A stretch of 64,000 bases of DNA from Marinobacter sp. es.048 (GTDB lineage: Bacteria > Pseudomonadota > Gammaproteobacteria > Pseudomonadales > Oleiphilaceae): positions 930,001 through 994,000 of the forward strand of contig NZ_FYFA01000002.1 of assembly GCF_900188435.1 (NCBI RefSeq). The letters run 5' to 3'. The first letter of the stretch is position 1. Every line of letters begins with the position of its first letter. Shown here in pieces: positions 8,946 through 17,178 of this stretch. The notes under the pieces were generated by a model. The model searched no databases. It worked only from the letters and a program-made list of their open reading frames with translations, and was not told the DNA's origin. Position numbers and translations under genes: made by a program.

Positions 8946-9881
8946 TTAAAGTGCGGTTCCGCGATGAGCCAACCCATAATCAATGGCGGCACACACCGCC
9001 GCAGCCTGCGCGGCATTGCATTGCTCGGGGGTTACACGGGGGCTGTCGGGATAAACCTCGGTGGTGGTCCGGTAAGGAGCGCGGGTCATACCAGCGCAAA
9101 GCCCCCAGTGCGAGAGCGGATACTCGATCACGCCCCGGGCCACCACTGGTGAGCCGAAAATCTCGCCTTTATCGTCGGCCGGTGCGATGTGCGTCACCTG
9201 CTCCACCGCCCTGATCAGTGCCTGCTGAAAATCCGGCTGCGGGTGTTCGCTATCGTCCACCACATAGAAGCCATCGGGAATGCCGGCAGGCTCAAATCGC
9301 TTGCCGTCGCGGGCAGCCAGTGCCGGGCGGAACTCCGATTCGTCGGTATCGGTAGTTTCGTGAAGGTCGATATGAATCAATACACGCTCGCGAACTGGCG
9401 CCACCAGCCGCATGAGCGCGGCCGCCTCCTCAGCCGGACTGCCCTCGTGGAATGAACGGTTGGGGTCGATCGCGTTCCGATTCCAGCGATGAATCCGCTC
9501 GTACGCCCAGGGACTGACGCACGGCGCAACCAGCAGATTCACTCGGCCCGCATAATCCGCTGCGTGCTTATCGAGGAACTGAAGCGCGCCATGAACACCG
9601 CTGGTCTCGTAACCGTGAACGCCGCCCGTGATCAGCACGACGGGCAGATCGTTATTCCAGTCGCGGCTGCGAATCGCCATCAGCGGATAATAGTCCGGAC
9701 CGTAATCCAGCCCACCATATTCTTCCACATCAAAGCGCGAACGCAGGCCCTCGACAACACTCAACACCTCCGCTTCGTAACTGCGCTGACGGGTCTGCCG
9801 TGACAACCACTCGGCGCGCTCTGCCTGGCCCCAGGGAGTGCCGGAGGTGCCGATTGGATAGGGTGTTGCAGCTGTGTTCAT
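8946..9881 (-). CDS. M14-family zinc carboxypeptidase-like / aspartoacylase-like hydrolase
   Basis: A 311-residue predicted zinc hydrolase. The zinc-binding HxxE is seen in GGVHGYET (about residues 84-91), the third ligand His in HIDLHETTD, and the catalytic Glu probably in TTTEVYP near the C-terminus; [17 protein letters not shown] supplies the substrate-binding Asn-Arg. This layout fits the M14 peptidase/succinylglutamate desuccinylase group. There is no signal peptide, so it should act in the cytoplasm, trimming a peptide or N-acylated amino acid. Its ATG overlaps the stop of the upstream beta-lactamase-like gene by four bases, so the two are co-translated and may act on related substrates. 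Confidence 0.85.
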   Translation of the reverse strand: MNTAATPYPIGTSGTPWGQAERAEWLSRQTRQRSYEAEVLSVVEGLRSRFDVEEYGGLDYGPDYYPLMAIRSRDWNNDLPVVLITGGVHGYETSGVHGALQFLDKHAADYAGRVNLLVAPCVSPWAYERIHRWNRNAIDPNRSFHEGSPAEEAAALMRLVAPVRERVLIHIDLHETTDTDESEFRPALAARDGKRFEPAGIPDGFYVVDDSEHPQPDFQQALIRAVEQVTHIAPADDKGEIFGSPVVARGVIEYPLSHWGLCAGMTRAPYRTTTEVYPDSPRVTPEQCNAAQAAAVCAAIDYGLAHRGTAL

Positions 9882-11092
9882 AGCAGCGCTCCGTTAACGA
9901 TCGCCCGCAGCTCCTGACGGATTGGGTAGGTGGACGACGGAATCAGTTGCGTCATGAAAATCATCACCAATTCCTCTACGGGATCGACAAAAAAGTTAGT
10001 GCTCGCAAGGCCACCCCAACCGTACTCACCAACCGATCCGTTGGTCTGGGATTTGGCGACGTCCGTTTTTACCGAAAAACCCAGACCAAAGCCAGTACCG
10101 GCAAAAGGTGTCTCGCTGAATGCACCGACAGACAGGCCCGGCAGGTCCTGATTGCCCGGCAGATGGTTACGACACATGAATTCCAGAGTTTTTCGACCAA
10201 TAATCCGCCGCCCCCGGAACTCGCCACCCTGACACAGTGCCTGGGCGAAGTGGAAATAATCGTCGATGGTGGAAACCAGTCCGCCGCCCCCAGAAAAGAA
10301 CTGAGGCTTGCGCCGGAAGGGAGACGTCTGGGGATCATCCTGTAGCGTGAACTGATCACCAGCCTGGTACTGATAGCAGGCAGCGAAGCGGTCAAGCTGA
10401 TCATCCCGAACGTGGAAGCCAGTGTCAGGCATATCCAGAGGCTCAAAAATATGCTCTTGCAGATATTCATCAAACGGCTTACCAGACAGCAACTGCACCA
10501 GATACCCCAGCACATCCGTGCTGACCGAATAGTTCCAGGCTGTGCCCGGGGAAAACTCCAGCGGCAGCTCTGCAAGGTGATCGACGAGGGCTTCCAGCGT
10601 CATACTCCGGCTGCCATCCAGCTTAAGCTCGCGGTAGGCAGCGTCAACGTTGGTTCGTTGCATAAATCCGTACGTAAGGCCGGACATATGCGTTAACAGG
10701 TCGCGGATCGTCATGGTGCTGGATGCAGGCGTAGTCAGGAAGTTGGGATAAACCCCGCTTTTATAAATCCGCTGGGTTCTCCAGGCAGGAATATACTTGT
10801 GTACGGGATCATCCAGTAAAAACCGCCCCTGCTCATAAAGCTGCATCATGGCAATAGATGTGATCGGCTTGGTCATGGAATAGATGCGGAACACCGTATC
10901 CCGGCGGACCGGCTTGTTGCGTTCCACGTCCATCAGCCCCTGGGCTTTCAAATAGGCAACCTCCCCTCGCCGGGCGACCAGTGTCAGCGCGCCGGGTAAC
11001 TTCCCGGGCTGGAGATAGCAACGGTCAAGGTGACGTTCAATGTTTGGAAGATGTTCCGTAGACAGGCCTGCAACCTGTGGGTGTTCCGTCAT
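9878..11092 (-). CDS. Serine hydrolase, class C beta-lactamase/esterase-like
   Basis: A 404-residue serine hydrolase of the penicillin-binding/class C beta-lactamase fold. The nucleophile motif SxxK is Ser72-Met-Thr-Lys75 ([10 protein letters not shown]) and the second motif YxS/N is in [11 protein letters not shown]. The third, usually K/H-x-G, may be represented by GWGGLAST. There is no signal peptide, which argues against a true periplasmic beta-lactamase and for an EstB-like esterase or peptidase. The frame runs 37 codons further upstream, but ATG at 11092 gives the natural start ([10 protein letters not shown]). It is co-transcribed and overlaps with the M14-type hydrolase. Confidence 0.86.
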   Translation of the reverse strand: MTEHPQVAGLSTEHLPNIERHLDRCYLQPGKLPGALTLVARRGEVAYLKAQGLMDVERNKPVRRDTVFRIYSMTKPITSIAMMQLYEQGRFLLDDPVHKYIPAWRTQRIYKSGVYPNFLTTPASSTMTIRDLLTHMSGLTYGFMQRTNVDAAYRELKLDGSRSMTLEALVDHLAELPLEFSPGTAWNYSVSTDVLGYLVQLLSGKPFDEYLQEHIFEPLDMPDTGFHVRDDQLDRFAACYQYQAGDQFTLQDDPQTSPFRRKPQFFSGGGGLVSTIDDYFHFAQALCQGGEFRGRRIIGRKTLEFMCRNHLPGNQDLPGLSVGAFSETPFAGTGFGLGFSVKTDVAKSQTNGSVGEYGWGGLASTNFFVDPVEELVMIFMTQLIPSSTYPIRQELRAIVNGALL

Positions 11093-11255
11093 ATGAGGGA
11101 CGCCTATTTGCGTGTTTTCGGATTTATGCGACGTGCCGGAGCGCCAGCGTGTGTGCGTCCGCCAAACGCCCCATCCCAGTGAGGATGCTTCGATTCCGCC
11201 CAACGCATCTGATAGTGTAACCGACCTTTCAGTAACTGTTCATTGGAACTCCGGC

Positions 11256-12461
11256 ATGGCCCCCTCCAAGCAGCACCCATGGCTTCCGCTACTCATATTC
11301 CTGGGCGCGGCCTTTACCTTCAGTGTGACAATGATCGGCACCACCATGCCGACGCCACTCTACCCCATCTACCAGGACAGGTTCGGCTTTTCCGATCTGA
11401 TGATCACCATCATCTTTGCCGCCTATGCCGGGGGCGTGATTACCGCTCTGGTGCTTACAGGGCGCTGGTCCGATCAGGTAGGCCGCCGGCCAATGCTGTT
11501 CGCAGGCCTGGCTTGCTCCATCATCAGCGACCTGGTGTTCTGGCAGGCCAATGGGCTGGGAATGATACTCACCGGCCGGGTGCTGTCCGGACTGTCTGCG
11601 GGGATCTTTACCGGCACGGCCACGGTGGCCGTCCTGGAGCTGGCTCCGCCTCACTGGCGGGATAAAGCAACCTTCTTTGCCACGGCGGCGAACATGGGCG
11701 GGCTTGGGCTCGGGCCCATGCTTGCCGGTGCCCTCTCCGAGTATCTACCCTGGCCACTGCACCTGACTTTTCTGGTGCACTCCGCCATGGTCCTGCTGGC
11801 AATGTGCTGCATCTGGGCAGCGCCGGAGACCGTCTCAAAACCCGCTCGCCCAAAACTGACCATACAGCGCCTGAGCGTGCCACCGGAAGTTCGCGGTGTA
11901 TTCATTCCCGCCGCCATTGCCGGTTTTGCAGGCTTCGCCATGTGCGGCTTCTTCACCTCCATCGCCCCGGCGATGATGGGCAAGGTCATGGGCTATGACA
12001 ACCGGTTGCTGATCGGTGTTGTGGCCGGCAGCATTTTCATCGCCTCAACCCTGGGCCAGTTCCTGCAAGGCGCCCTGCCGCTCAGGCTGCGCCTTCCTCT
12101 GGGCTGTGTGTCTCTGACGCTCGGGGTGATTCCGATAGCACTGGGCATCTATTCCCAATCCCTCGCCCTGTTCGTAACCGGGGCCGTGATTGCCGGCATG
12201 GGCCAGGGTATTTCATTCCGGGCCGGGATGGGCGCGATCGCCTCGGCCAGCCCGGCTGCGGAAAAGGCCGCTGTAACATCCAGCTTCTTTGTTGTGGCCT
12301 ATATCGCTATTTCAGTGCCGGTGATCGGCCTGGGCGTGATGGCAACCGTGACCAGCCTGACGACGACCGGAATCAGTTTCGCCGCTGTTATGGGGTCACT
12401 GGCGGCGCTGGCATTGGTACTGTTGATTCGGCGGGAACGGGCAGAGTCCAGGTCAGTTTAA
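11256..12461 (+). CDS. MFS transporter
   Basis: A 401-residue Major Facilitator protein with 12 predicted membrane spans. The loop motif between helices 2 and 3 is visible (GRWSDQVGRRPML), as in drug/sugar-type MFS proteins. The reading frame is open for 48 codons upstream, but that part is polar and unlike a transporter N-terminus, so the ATG at 11256 (MAPSKQHPWLP), directly before the first helix, is chosen. Substrate unknown. Its 3' end overlaps by four bases with the convergent LysR-type gene. The fold of helices 4-5 (FTGTATVAVLELAP) suggests an efflux-type member, but this is a weak inference. Confidence 0.86.
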   Translation: MAPSKQHPWLPLLIFLGAAFTFSVTMIGTTMPTPLYPIYQDRFGFSDLMITIIFAAYAGGVITALVLTGRWSDQVGRRPMLFAGLACSIISDLVFWQANGLGMILTGRVLSGLSAGIFTGTATVAVLELAPPHWRDKATFFATAANMGGLGLGPMLAGALSEYLPWPLHLTFLVHSAMVLLAMCCIWAAPETVSKPARPKLTIQRLSVPPEVRGVFIPAAIAGFAGFAMCGFFTSIAPAMMGKVMGYDNRLLIGVVAGSIFIASTLGQFLQGALPLRLRLPLGCVSLTLGVIPIALGIYSQSLALFVTGAVIAGMGQGISFRAGMGAIASASPAAEKAAVTSSFFVVAYIAISVPVIGLGVMATVTSLTTTGISFAAVMGSLAALALVLLIRRERAESRSV

Positions 12462-13324
12462 AGCCACCGCTTGGCTTCAGCTATTACGGTCTCCATTCTC
12501 GCCTGAAGTGCCCGATGCCGAGGAACGCTGAGATAAAGCGTTTCGCTGACCGGGTTAGGGAGACGATGAGCTTTGATGTCCTCAGACTTCTCGAAGGCCT
12601 CAACGGCATGTGCTGGTAAAACGGTAAAGCCCAGCCCCAGGCTGACCGGCTCCAGGATCAAACCGATCTGGTTTGAGAACCCCTTTCTGGGGAACAGGAT
12701 ACTGTGTTGGAACTCGGGGTAATTGGCACCAAGAAGCAAGCCGGCATGATGACTTCCATCGGGGTGGTCGATAAACCCGAGGGTCATCAAAGTCTCCCAA
12801 TCCGGTTCTTCGACGGTAGCAGGTGTTACCAACAGCAATGATTCCTGAGCGACGGGCGTACAACTCACTTCCGCCAGCGTCGATCTGGACGTCATGAAGC
12901 CGATATCAACAGTCGATTCGGCGATCGCCTTTTCCACATCCGGATTCGGCGCAAACCGGTAATCGATAATGAGCTTCGGATGCTTGCTCTGGAGCGCCAA
13001 CAAATGCAGATACAGCTTCAGACCGACACTCCCCGGAGACATGAGCCGCACACTTCCTTCAAAGGGTGGATCCTCACCGACTTTCTGCTCAAGATTCGAC
13101 AGCGCCAGGAGGATGCCCTGTGCCTCGGTATAAAGCTTTTCGCCGGCACCCGAAAGCGAGAATTGTTTTCCCTGCCTGACAAGCAATTCCGTACCGAGTT
13201 GCTCCTCAAGCTTACGCACATGCTGACTTACCCCCGACTGGGTCATGTGGAGACGTTCGGCCGTGCGGGTGAAATGACCCACCTCAACCAGCGTGCAAAA
13301 CGAGCGTAACCAGGTGGTATTCAT
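12458..13324 (-). CDS. LysR-family transcriptional regulator
   Basis: A 288-residue DNA-binding regulator. The N-terminal winged helix-turn-helix is plain (FCTLVEVGHFTRTAERLHMTQSGVSQHVRKLEEQLG, here at about residues 7-41) and a LysR substrate-binding domain follows. Start: two consecutive ATGs at 13327 and 13324; the upstream frame (MFYKRLHIVM) is not typical, and MNTTWLRSF is the natural beginning. It is divergent from the interrupted VOC/glyoxalase gene with about 100 AT-rich nt between, the usual arrangement for a LysR protein controlling its neighbour; the inducer is unknown. Confidence 0.9.
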   Translation of the reverse strand: MNTTWLRSFCTLVEVGHFTRTAERLHMTQSGVSQHVRKLEEQLGTELLVRQGKQFSLSGAGEKLYTEAQGILLALSNLEQKVGEDPPFEGSVRLMSPGSVGLKLYLHLLALQSKHPKLIIDYRFAPNPDVEKAIAESTVDIGFMTSRSTLAEVSCTPVAQESLLLVTPATVEEPDWETLMTLGFIDHPDGSHHAGLLLGANYPEFQHSILFPRKGFSNQIGLILEPVSLGLGFTVLPAHAVEAFEKSEDIKAHRLPNPVSETLYLSVPRHRALQARMETVIAEAKRWL

Positions 13325-13421
13325 CATTACGATATGTAATCTTTTATAGAACAAATGATAATTTTAACTGATAGATAGCACCCTGTAACCTGTTCTCAGT
13401 CTTAAAAGAGGAGGACAGGCA

Positions 13422-13925
13422 ATGAGCAACGTGTACCCAAGAAATTTTTCACACATTGGCATATCCGTGCCGGACCTTGAGCAAGCCGTGAAGTTCTACA
13501 CAGAGGTTATGGGTTGGTATCTGATTATGGAACCAACCGAGATCGAAGAGGACGACAGCGCCATCGGGGATATGTGCACCGATGTTTTCGGCGCGGGCTG
13601 AGGAAGCTTCCGTATCGCTCACTTATCGACGGGCGACAGAATTGGTGTGGAGCTGTTTCAATTTAAAAACCAGACCAACCCGGAAGACAATTTCGAGTAC
13701 TGGAAAACCGGCGTATTTCATTTTTGTGTGCAAGACCCAGACGTCGAGGAATTGGCTGACCGTATTGTGGCTGCTGGTGGGAAAAAGCGAATGGAGAAAC
13801 CTCGCTACTATTATCCCGGCGAGAAGCCCTACCGGATGATCTATATGGAAGACCCGTTCGGGAACATTTTAGAGATCTACAGCCACAGCTACGAGTTGAT
13901 ATACAGTGAGGGCGCCTACTCATAA
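13422..13925 (+). pseudogene. VOC/glyoxalase-family gene interrupted by in-frame TGA (codon 60)
   Basis: Reading from ATG 13422, which has an excellent ribosome-binding site (GAGGAGGACAGGCA), the frame encodes a vicinal-oxygen-chelate protein: FSHIGISVPDLEQAVKFYTE (metal-binding His at the first strand) and, at the end, MEDPFGNILEIYSHSYE. The same frame is broken only by a TGA at 13599-13601, after VFGAG and before GSFRIAHLSTGD. Both halves are otherwise well preserved and together give 167 codons, a normal length for the family. In relatives as I remember them this position holds Trp, so a TGG to TGA change is likely. It is best treated as a recently inactivated gene; readthrough or a sequencing error remain possible. 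A downstream fragment starting at the second half (13647) would lack the first metal ligand. Confidence 0.82.
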
Positions 13926-13974
13926 AGGCCAAACAGTTCGAGGGGGTTTTCTATGGCGGAGAGCCTCCTGAATT

Positions 13975-14060
13975 TAACGCCAAAGCGAAGTGACAGTGAC
14001 GCATGGGGATCGGACGGGGCGAAAACTTACCACCACAGTTGGAGCATTCTCTCGCCCTTA
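13975..14060 (-). repeat. attC-like cassette end, degenerate
   Basis: On the minus strand, just after the homocysteine S-methyltransferase gene, the sequence ends with CTTCGCTTTGGCGTTAAAT. This is nearly the same as the end of the clearer attC-like site at 16630-16713 (CTTCGCTTGGCGTTATG), and GTTAAAT fits the GTTRRRY core. The left arm is not clear, so boundaries are approximate. It would mark the distal end of the cassette run. Confidence 0.45.
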
Positions 14061-14075
14061 CATAACTATTATGCG

Positions 14076-14981
14076 TCAGGTGATATTCTCCGTCAGATAC
14101 TCGAGATGCTTGCCATCGGTACCACAACAACCACCAAGAATTTTCAATCCGAAATCTCTGTTCAACTGCGTCATAAGCGCTCCCCACTCTTCAACAGATT
14201 CGGATCTTAGTTCTTCTGAACCTTCCAGCTCGTCATGGCTCAGGGAGGAGGCATTTGCCTGTATACCAATCAGCCGTTCAAATAATTTTTCAGAAAGCGT
14301 GTCTGGATCAAGAAATGACGGGTAGGAGCAGTTAACAAAATATCCAAGCGGTTTACTCGTGGTCTTGCCATCGACATAGTCAATTGCCTTCTGAAGCCCT
14401 GTTCCATCCAGGACGTTACCATCGGAACCGATCACAAAACTTATGATGTAAGGTAATCCCGTAGCTTCCATTGCAAGAGCAATTCCAGCGGCCTCCTCTA
14501 CTGAAGGCAGAGTAACTGCAATGAGGAAATCCACACCCGAGTCTGCTAGTTGATCGACCTGCCATTTGTGGAACTCGCTCGCCTCATTCAGTGACAGGCC
14601 TTCCTCAGGCAGATAGCAATCGTTTTTACAGCCAATCAGACCACCAATTTTAACGGGCACTTTCCTGGATTCTTCGACAACTAATTCCTTCAGAAACTTT
14701 GTGGCGTCAACGTTAATGCTCTGTGGTTGATTTGAGGCTTGCACTCTCTCCCTGTTTGCCCGCCAAGTAGGCGTACAAAGCAATATTGGCCGGTTATTAA
14801 CCTCAGCAATGCCCAGATATTCCCGGTACAGGCTCTTCAGCTCCGCTCTACCCTCATCGCTATAAATCAATGGGGCTTGAACCAAACTCTTGTCCAGTTC
14901 TACCTTTTCGCTACGACGGAGCCTTTCGATAATGGCAGCCTCGGCGAGGATAAAGTGATGGTTGTCTAGTAACTCTTTCAT
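14076..14981 (-). CDS. Homocysteine S-methyltransferase family protein
   Basis: A 301-residue cytoplasmic protein of the S-methylmethionine/betaine-homocysteine methyltransferase family. The zinc-binding cysteines are present: one in FVNCSYP (about residue 217) and the pair in the C-terminal LGGCCGTD (about 285-286). The N-terminus (LLDNHHFILAEAAIIERLRRS) is the equivalent of the first barrel strand but lacks the usual LDGG motif. It probably transfers a methyl group to homocysteine or a related thiol. It lies inside the cassette-like array, is transcribed on the minus strand like its neighbours, and is followed by an attC-like end. Intact frame, AT-richer than the flanking chromosome, so likely acquired. 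Confidence 0.83.
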   Translation of the reverse strand: MKELLDNHHFILAEAAIIERLRRSEKVELDKSLVQAPLIYSDEGRAELKSLYREYLGIAEVNNRPILLCTPTWRANRERVQASNQPQSINVDATKFLKELVVEESRKVPVKIGGLIGCKNDCYLPEEGLSLNEASEFHKWQVDQLADSGVDFLIAVTLPSVEEAAGIALAMEATGLPYIISFVIGSDGNVLDGTGLQKAIDYVDGKTTSKPLGYFVNCSYPSFLDPDTLSEKLFERLIGIQANASSLSHDELEGSEELRSESVEEWGALMTQLNRDFGLKILGGCCGTDGKHLEYLTENIT

Positions 14982-15045
14982 TTGAAATTCTCAGAGGACC
15001 TCGTTTATTAGCGTTTCCAACAGGGGCTTGAGGGGCCAATTATAT

Positions 15046-15372
15046 TCACTGGGGTTGGCCATATCCCTCGAAGGACTGCTCAATGCCTAGATGAACTTTA
15101 TATTCAACATACCGGGAAATCTGTAGTTCCTCATTTTCATATTTTTCCCGTTCCTTCACTGCCTCCATCGAGGGCCAGCTTTCTACACCGATATAATCCC
15201 ATTCGTCATCGCTTTGGCTGCAATCGATCATAGAAATTGCCTTCATTCCCAAGGCATCAAGGTTAGCCCGATCCCTGACCATAAACTGTCTTCGTTCTTC
15301 CTCAGATAGCTAGAAAAACGCTGGTTTCATCTTGGCATAAAACATCCTGACGATAGGCGCTTCATTCTTCAT
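15046..15372 (-). pseudogene. Small unrecognised gene with in-frame TAG (codon 21)
   Basis: From the ATG at 15372 (MKNEAPIVRMFYAKMKPAFF) the frame stops at a TAG (15310-15312) and then continues without another stop through LSEEERRQFMVRDRANL to the end at 15046, for 108 codons in all. The second half includes SMIDCSQSDDEWDYIGVESWPS and looks like an intact small alpha/beta (ferredoxin-like) protein. I do not recognise the family. The continuity across the TAG suggests a single base change in a former Glu or Gln codon. Translation could restart at the ATG at 15282, giving a 78-residue fragment. It sits between an attC-like site and the methyltransferase gene. Confidence 0.6.
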
Positions 15373-15404
15373 TGCGGAAACGTCCGTTTAGTATGAATCT
15401 GGAA

Positions 15405-15475
15405 CATAACGCTGCGCTCTGCGGCAAATTTGTAGCGCAGCGGAGAATTTGTCCGACAGCAGCGCCTTGTTAGCT
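15405..15475 (-). repeat. attC-like recombination site
   Basis: Read on the minus strand this runs from GCTAACAAGGCGCTGC to GCAGCGTTATGT, with nested inverted arms: GCGCTGC pairs with the distal GCAGCG, and CGGACAAATT pairs with AAATTTGCCG around a CTCCGCTGCGCTAC centre. The size of about 71 bp, the TAAC...GTTA ends and the strong single-strand folding are those of integron attC sites. It lies directly after the stop of the ZIP gene and before the next ORF, as in a cassette array. Confidence 0.72.
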
Positions 15476-15482
15476 GACTCGT

Positions 15483-16211
15483 TCATGTATTCCACATTGC
15501 GAGGAATAGCGTCAGTGCTATCCCGACTGAAAAGAAACCGAAATGCGTGGCTGCGGCGCGGAAGCTTTTATTTGCCTTGATCTCCGGTACCAAGTCGGAA
15601 GCGGCAATGTAAATGAAGTTGCCTGCGCCAAAAAGCACTAAACCGGACACTTCAAACTGTTGGGCTGCAAAATAAGCGACGAGGGCTCCAAGAGGAAAAG
15701 TCAGTGCCGAGAGGAAATTCCACAGCAAAGCATTTCGTCGAGGAAAGCCACCGCGCACCAGAATACCAAAGTCGCCCAACTCCTGTGGAACCTCGTGGGC
15801 TGCCGCCGCCACCCAAGCGGTAATGCCGGCAGCTGGATTGATCAGGAAGGTGCTAGCAATCCCCAGGCCGCCGAGAAAATTGTGAACAGCATCACCAACA
15901 AGGATCAGATAGGTTACTGGTTGGCGTCCTATACGTTGGGAACTGTGTGAGTGGTGCCAGTTAAGAAACAGCTCCAAACCCAGAAAGGTGACAAAACCAG
16001 CGGCGAGCCACATACTGGCGGCCAACGGGTCGAGGGCGGCAGAACCCTCCGGAATCATGTGAAACAAGGCACCACCAATCAGTGTTCCCGCTGCAAGGGA
16101 GACAAAGGGAAGAAGCAAACGATCAAGAGTAGCCGGCTTGAGCACTACCGTGACACTGCCCACCAAGGCGATGGCGCTCATGAGAAATCCACCGATGACA
16201 ATCCAAGTCAA
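15483..16211 (-). CDS. ZIP-family divalent metal transporter
   Basis: A 242-residue inner-membrane protein with about eight helices. The two metal-binding helices are clear: GDAVHNFLGGLGIAS (helix IV) and AAAAHEVPQELGDFGIL (helix V), with the His and Glu ligands typical of ZIP transporters. A HSHSS run in the loop before helix IV is the usual His-rich segment. It probably imports zinc, iron or manganese. The frame starts with TTG at 16211 because an in-frame TAG lies a few codons upstream and no ATG precedes the first helix; this start is uncertain. It is one member of the cassette-like run, flanked on both sides by attC-like hairpins. Confidence 0.86.
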   Translation of the reverse strand: MTWIVIGGFLMSAIALVGSVTVVLKPATLDRLLLPFVSLAAGTLIGGALFHMIPEGSAALDPLAASMWLAAGFVTFLGLELFLNWHHSHSSQRIGRQPVTYLILVGDAVHNFLGGLGIASTFLINPAAGITAWVAAAAHEVPQELGDFGILVRGGFPRRNALLWNFLSALTFPLGALVAYFAAQQFEVSGLVLFGAGNFIYIAASDLVPEIKANKSFRAAATHFGFFSVGIALTLFLAMWNT

Positions 16212-16240
16212 GTTATCGATATGCGCTTCCTACTTGGCAG

Positions 16241-16343
16241 CTAGCGCCAATATTCAGCGGCGGCTTTTACGTAGCGAAGCGGAGAAAAAGCCGTCCGGTG
16301 GAGACCCCAAAGGGCCGGAACGAACTGGAATGACTGGTTATGT
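16241..16343 (-). repeat. attC-like site, degenerate ends
   Basis: A long imperfect hairpin separates the Imm32-like gene from the ZIP gene. On the minus strand the central stem CGGACGGCTTTTT / GTAAAAGCCGCCG surrounds CTCCGCTTCGCTAC, almost the same centre as the site at 15405-15475. The TAA stop of the upstream ORF is part of the ACATAACC end, as is common in gene cassettes. The distal end reads GGCGCTAGC instead of GGCGTTA, so it may no longer recombine. Confidence 0.6.
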
Positions 16344-16616
16344 TTTTGAATACGGTTTGCCACCTTTGACCGTGGGCCAGCCATACACCTTCACGTGATC
16401 TATAAGCCTGCCTTTTTCAGACTGCTGTTCAGATGACAACTCGCTGCCGCCCCATTCCTCGGTGAAGTAATGATCATGGGGAAACTCATCAGCTTTCGCT
16501 TTTGCAGCGATTTCGAGGAGCTGCTTTGCAAAATACTCTAGCCCCGCCGGATCGCAATGAACGAAAACCTGTTCACCTTCCTCGTCAGTTTCGAACGTTA
16601 GGAGATAATCTTCCAT
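16338..16616 (-). CDS. Imm32-like immunity protein
   Basis: A 92-residue cytoplasmic protein. FVHCDPAGLEYFAKQLLEIAAK followed by FPHDHYFTEEWGGSELSSE matches the layout of the Imm32 immunity family as I know it (a helix after xxDPxGL, then HDHxxxxxWGGxEL). Such proteins neutralise toxins of polymorphic or contact-dependent systems. No toxin gene is next to it; it is a single-gene cassette between two attC-like sites. The start ATG has GAGGAAG close before it. The family call is from motif memory and moderate in strength. Confidence 0.62.
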   Translation of the reverse strand: MEDYLLTFETDEEGEQVFVHCDPAGLEYFAKQLLEIAAKAKADEFPHDHYFTEEWGGSELSSEQQSEKGRLIDHVKVYGWPTVKGGKPYSKT

Positions 16617-16629
16617 ACTTCCTCAGAAA

Positions 16630-16713
16630 ACATAACGCCAAGCGAAGCGCGGCTACGAAATGGAGGCGAAGCCGCAATGTAGTAGCCGTGGCTGGCCTTG
16701 CTAGGCACGCTTC
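16630..16713 (-). repeat. attC-like recombination site
   Basis: On the minus strand the site runs from GCCTAGCAAGGCC to GGCGTTATGTT. Its centre is a stem CGGCTAC / GTAGCCG enclosing ATTGCGGCTTCGCCTCC. The GGCGTTATGT end is typical of integron cassette sites. It starts a few bases after the stop of the membrane-protein ORF and ends about 15 bases before the start of the Imm32-like ORF. Confidence 0.72.
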
Positions 16714-16715
16714 CC

Positions 16716-17144
16716 TTAAGTTACGGATTCCCATAGTCCCAGAGATATAAATACTAGCCCAACTAAAAAGGCCCATATTGGCAACGACCTTATGAAAAAG
16801 ATTTGGGCTCTGACCTTTCCAGGACTATTCGGCCTACCTAGCCCGAACGCTTGAACGTATAACCCTCTAAAATTCCAGAATTTCTTATCTAAGTCGCCTT
16901 CAACCACGGCGGTCAGCCTCCACATCACAAAAAAGTAGACGTGGGCAAGGCCGAGAAGCCACCACATGACATTTTCCGGGACCTTAATACCCAGGACTTC
17001 GGGATCTAGTGAAGATGAAAGCAGCAAAACAACGGAAATAGATGTGCTGAACAGCAAGTTCCGTCAGTACTCACTGCCTCCCTCATTAAAATCAGGAGGG
17101 CTCGGAACATATTGCTGCCGCTCTCTATTTTCTCTGCCTTCCAT
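16716..17144 (-). pseudogene. Small membrane protein gene interrupted by in-frame TGA (codon 27)
   Basis: From the ATG at 17144, preceded by CGGAGAG at a good distance, the frame reads MEGRENRERQQYVPSPPDF and reaches a TGA at codon 27 (17064-17066, after GGSEY). It then stays open to 16716 with three hydrophobic segments (SISVVLLLSSSL, WWLLGLAHVYFFVMW, IWAFLVGLVFISLGLW). A Trp at the stop (EYWRNLLF) would give a sensible junction, so a TGG to TGA change is likely. A TTG at 17057 might restart translation. I do not recognise the family. It would be the first gene of the cassette-like run. Confidence 0.62.
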
Positions 17145-17164
17145 GAACTCTCCGAAATAATCCT

Positions 17165-17171
17165 GCCTAAC
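17165..17171 (-). repeat. Cassette core-like site GTTAGGC
   Basis: On the minus strand GTTAGGC fits GTTRRRY, the cleavage core of attI and attC. It lies 20 bases before the start of the first ORF of the cassette-like run, which is where the first recombination junction of an array is expected. A seven-base motif alone is weak; its position gives it weight. Confidence 0.4.
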
Positions 17172-17178
17172 AGCTAAT

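Noticed and set aside
13599..13601. Selenocysteine at the VOC-gene TGA
   Set aside because: No clear SECIS-like stem follows within the expected distance, and the family has no known Sec at this site; Trp to stop is simpler.
13953..14210. Small plus-strand ORF between the VOC gene and the methyltransferase
   Set aside because: It overlaps the attC-like end and the 3' part of the methyltransferase gene, has no ribosome-binding site and no protein-like pattern.
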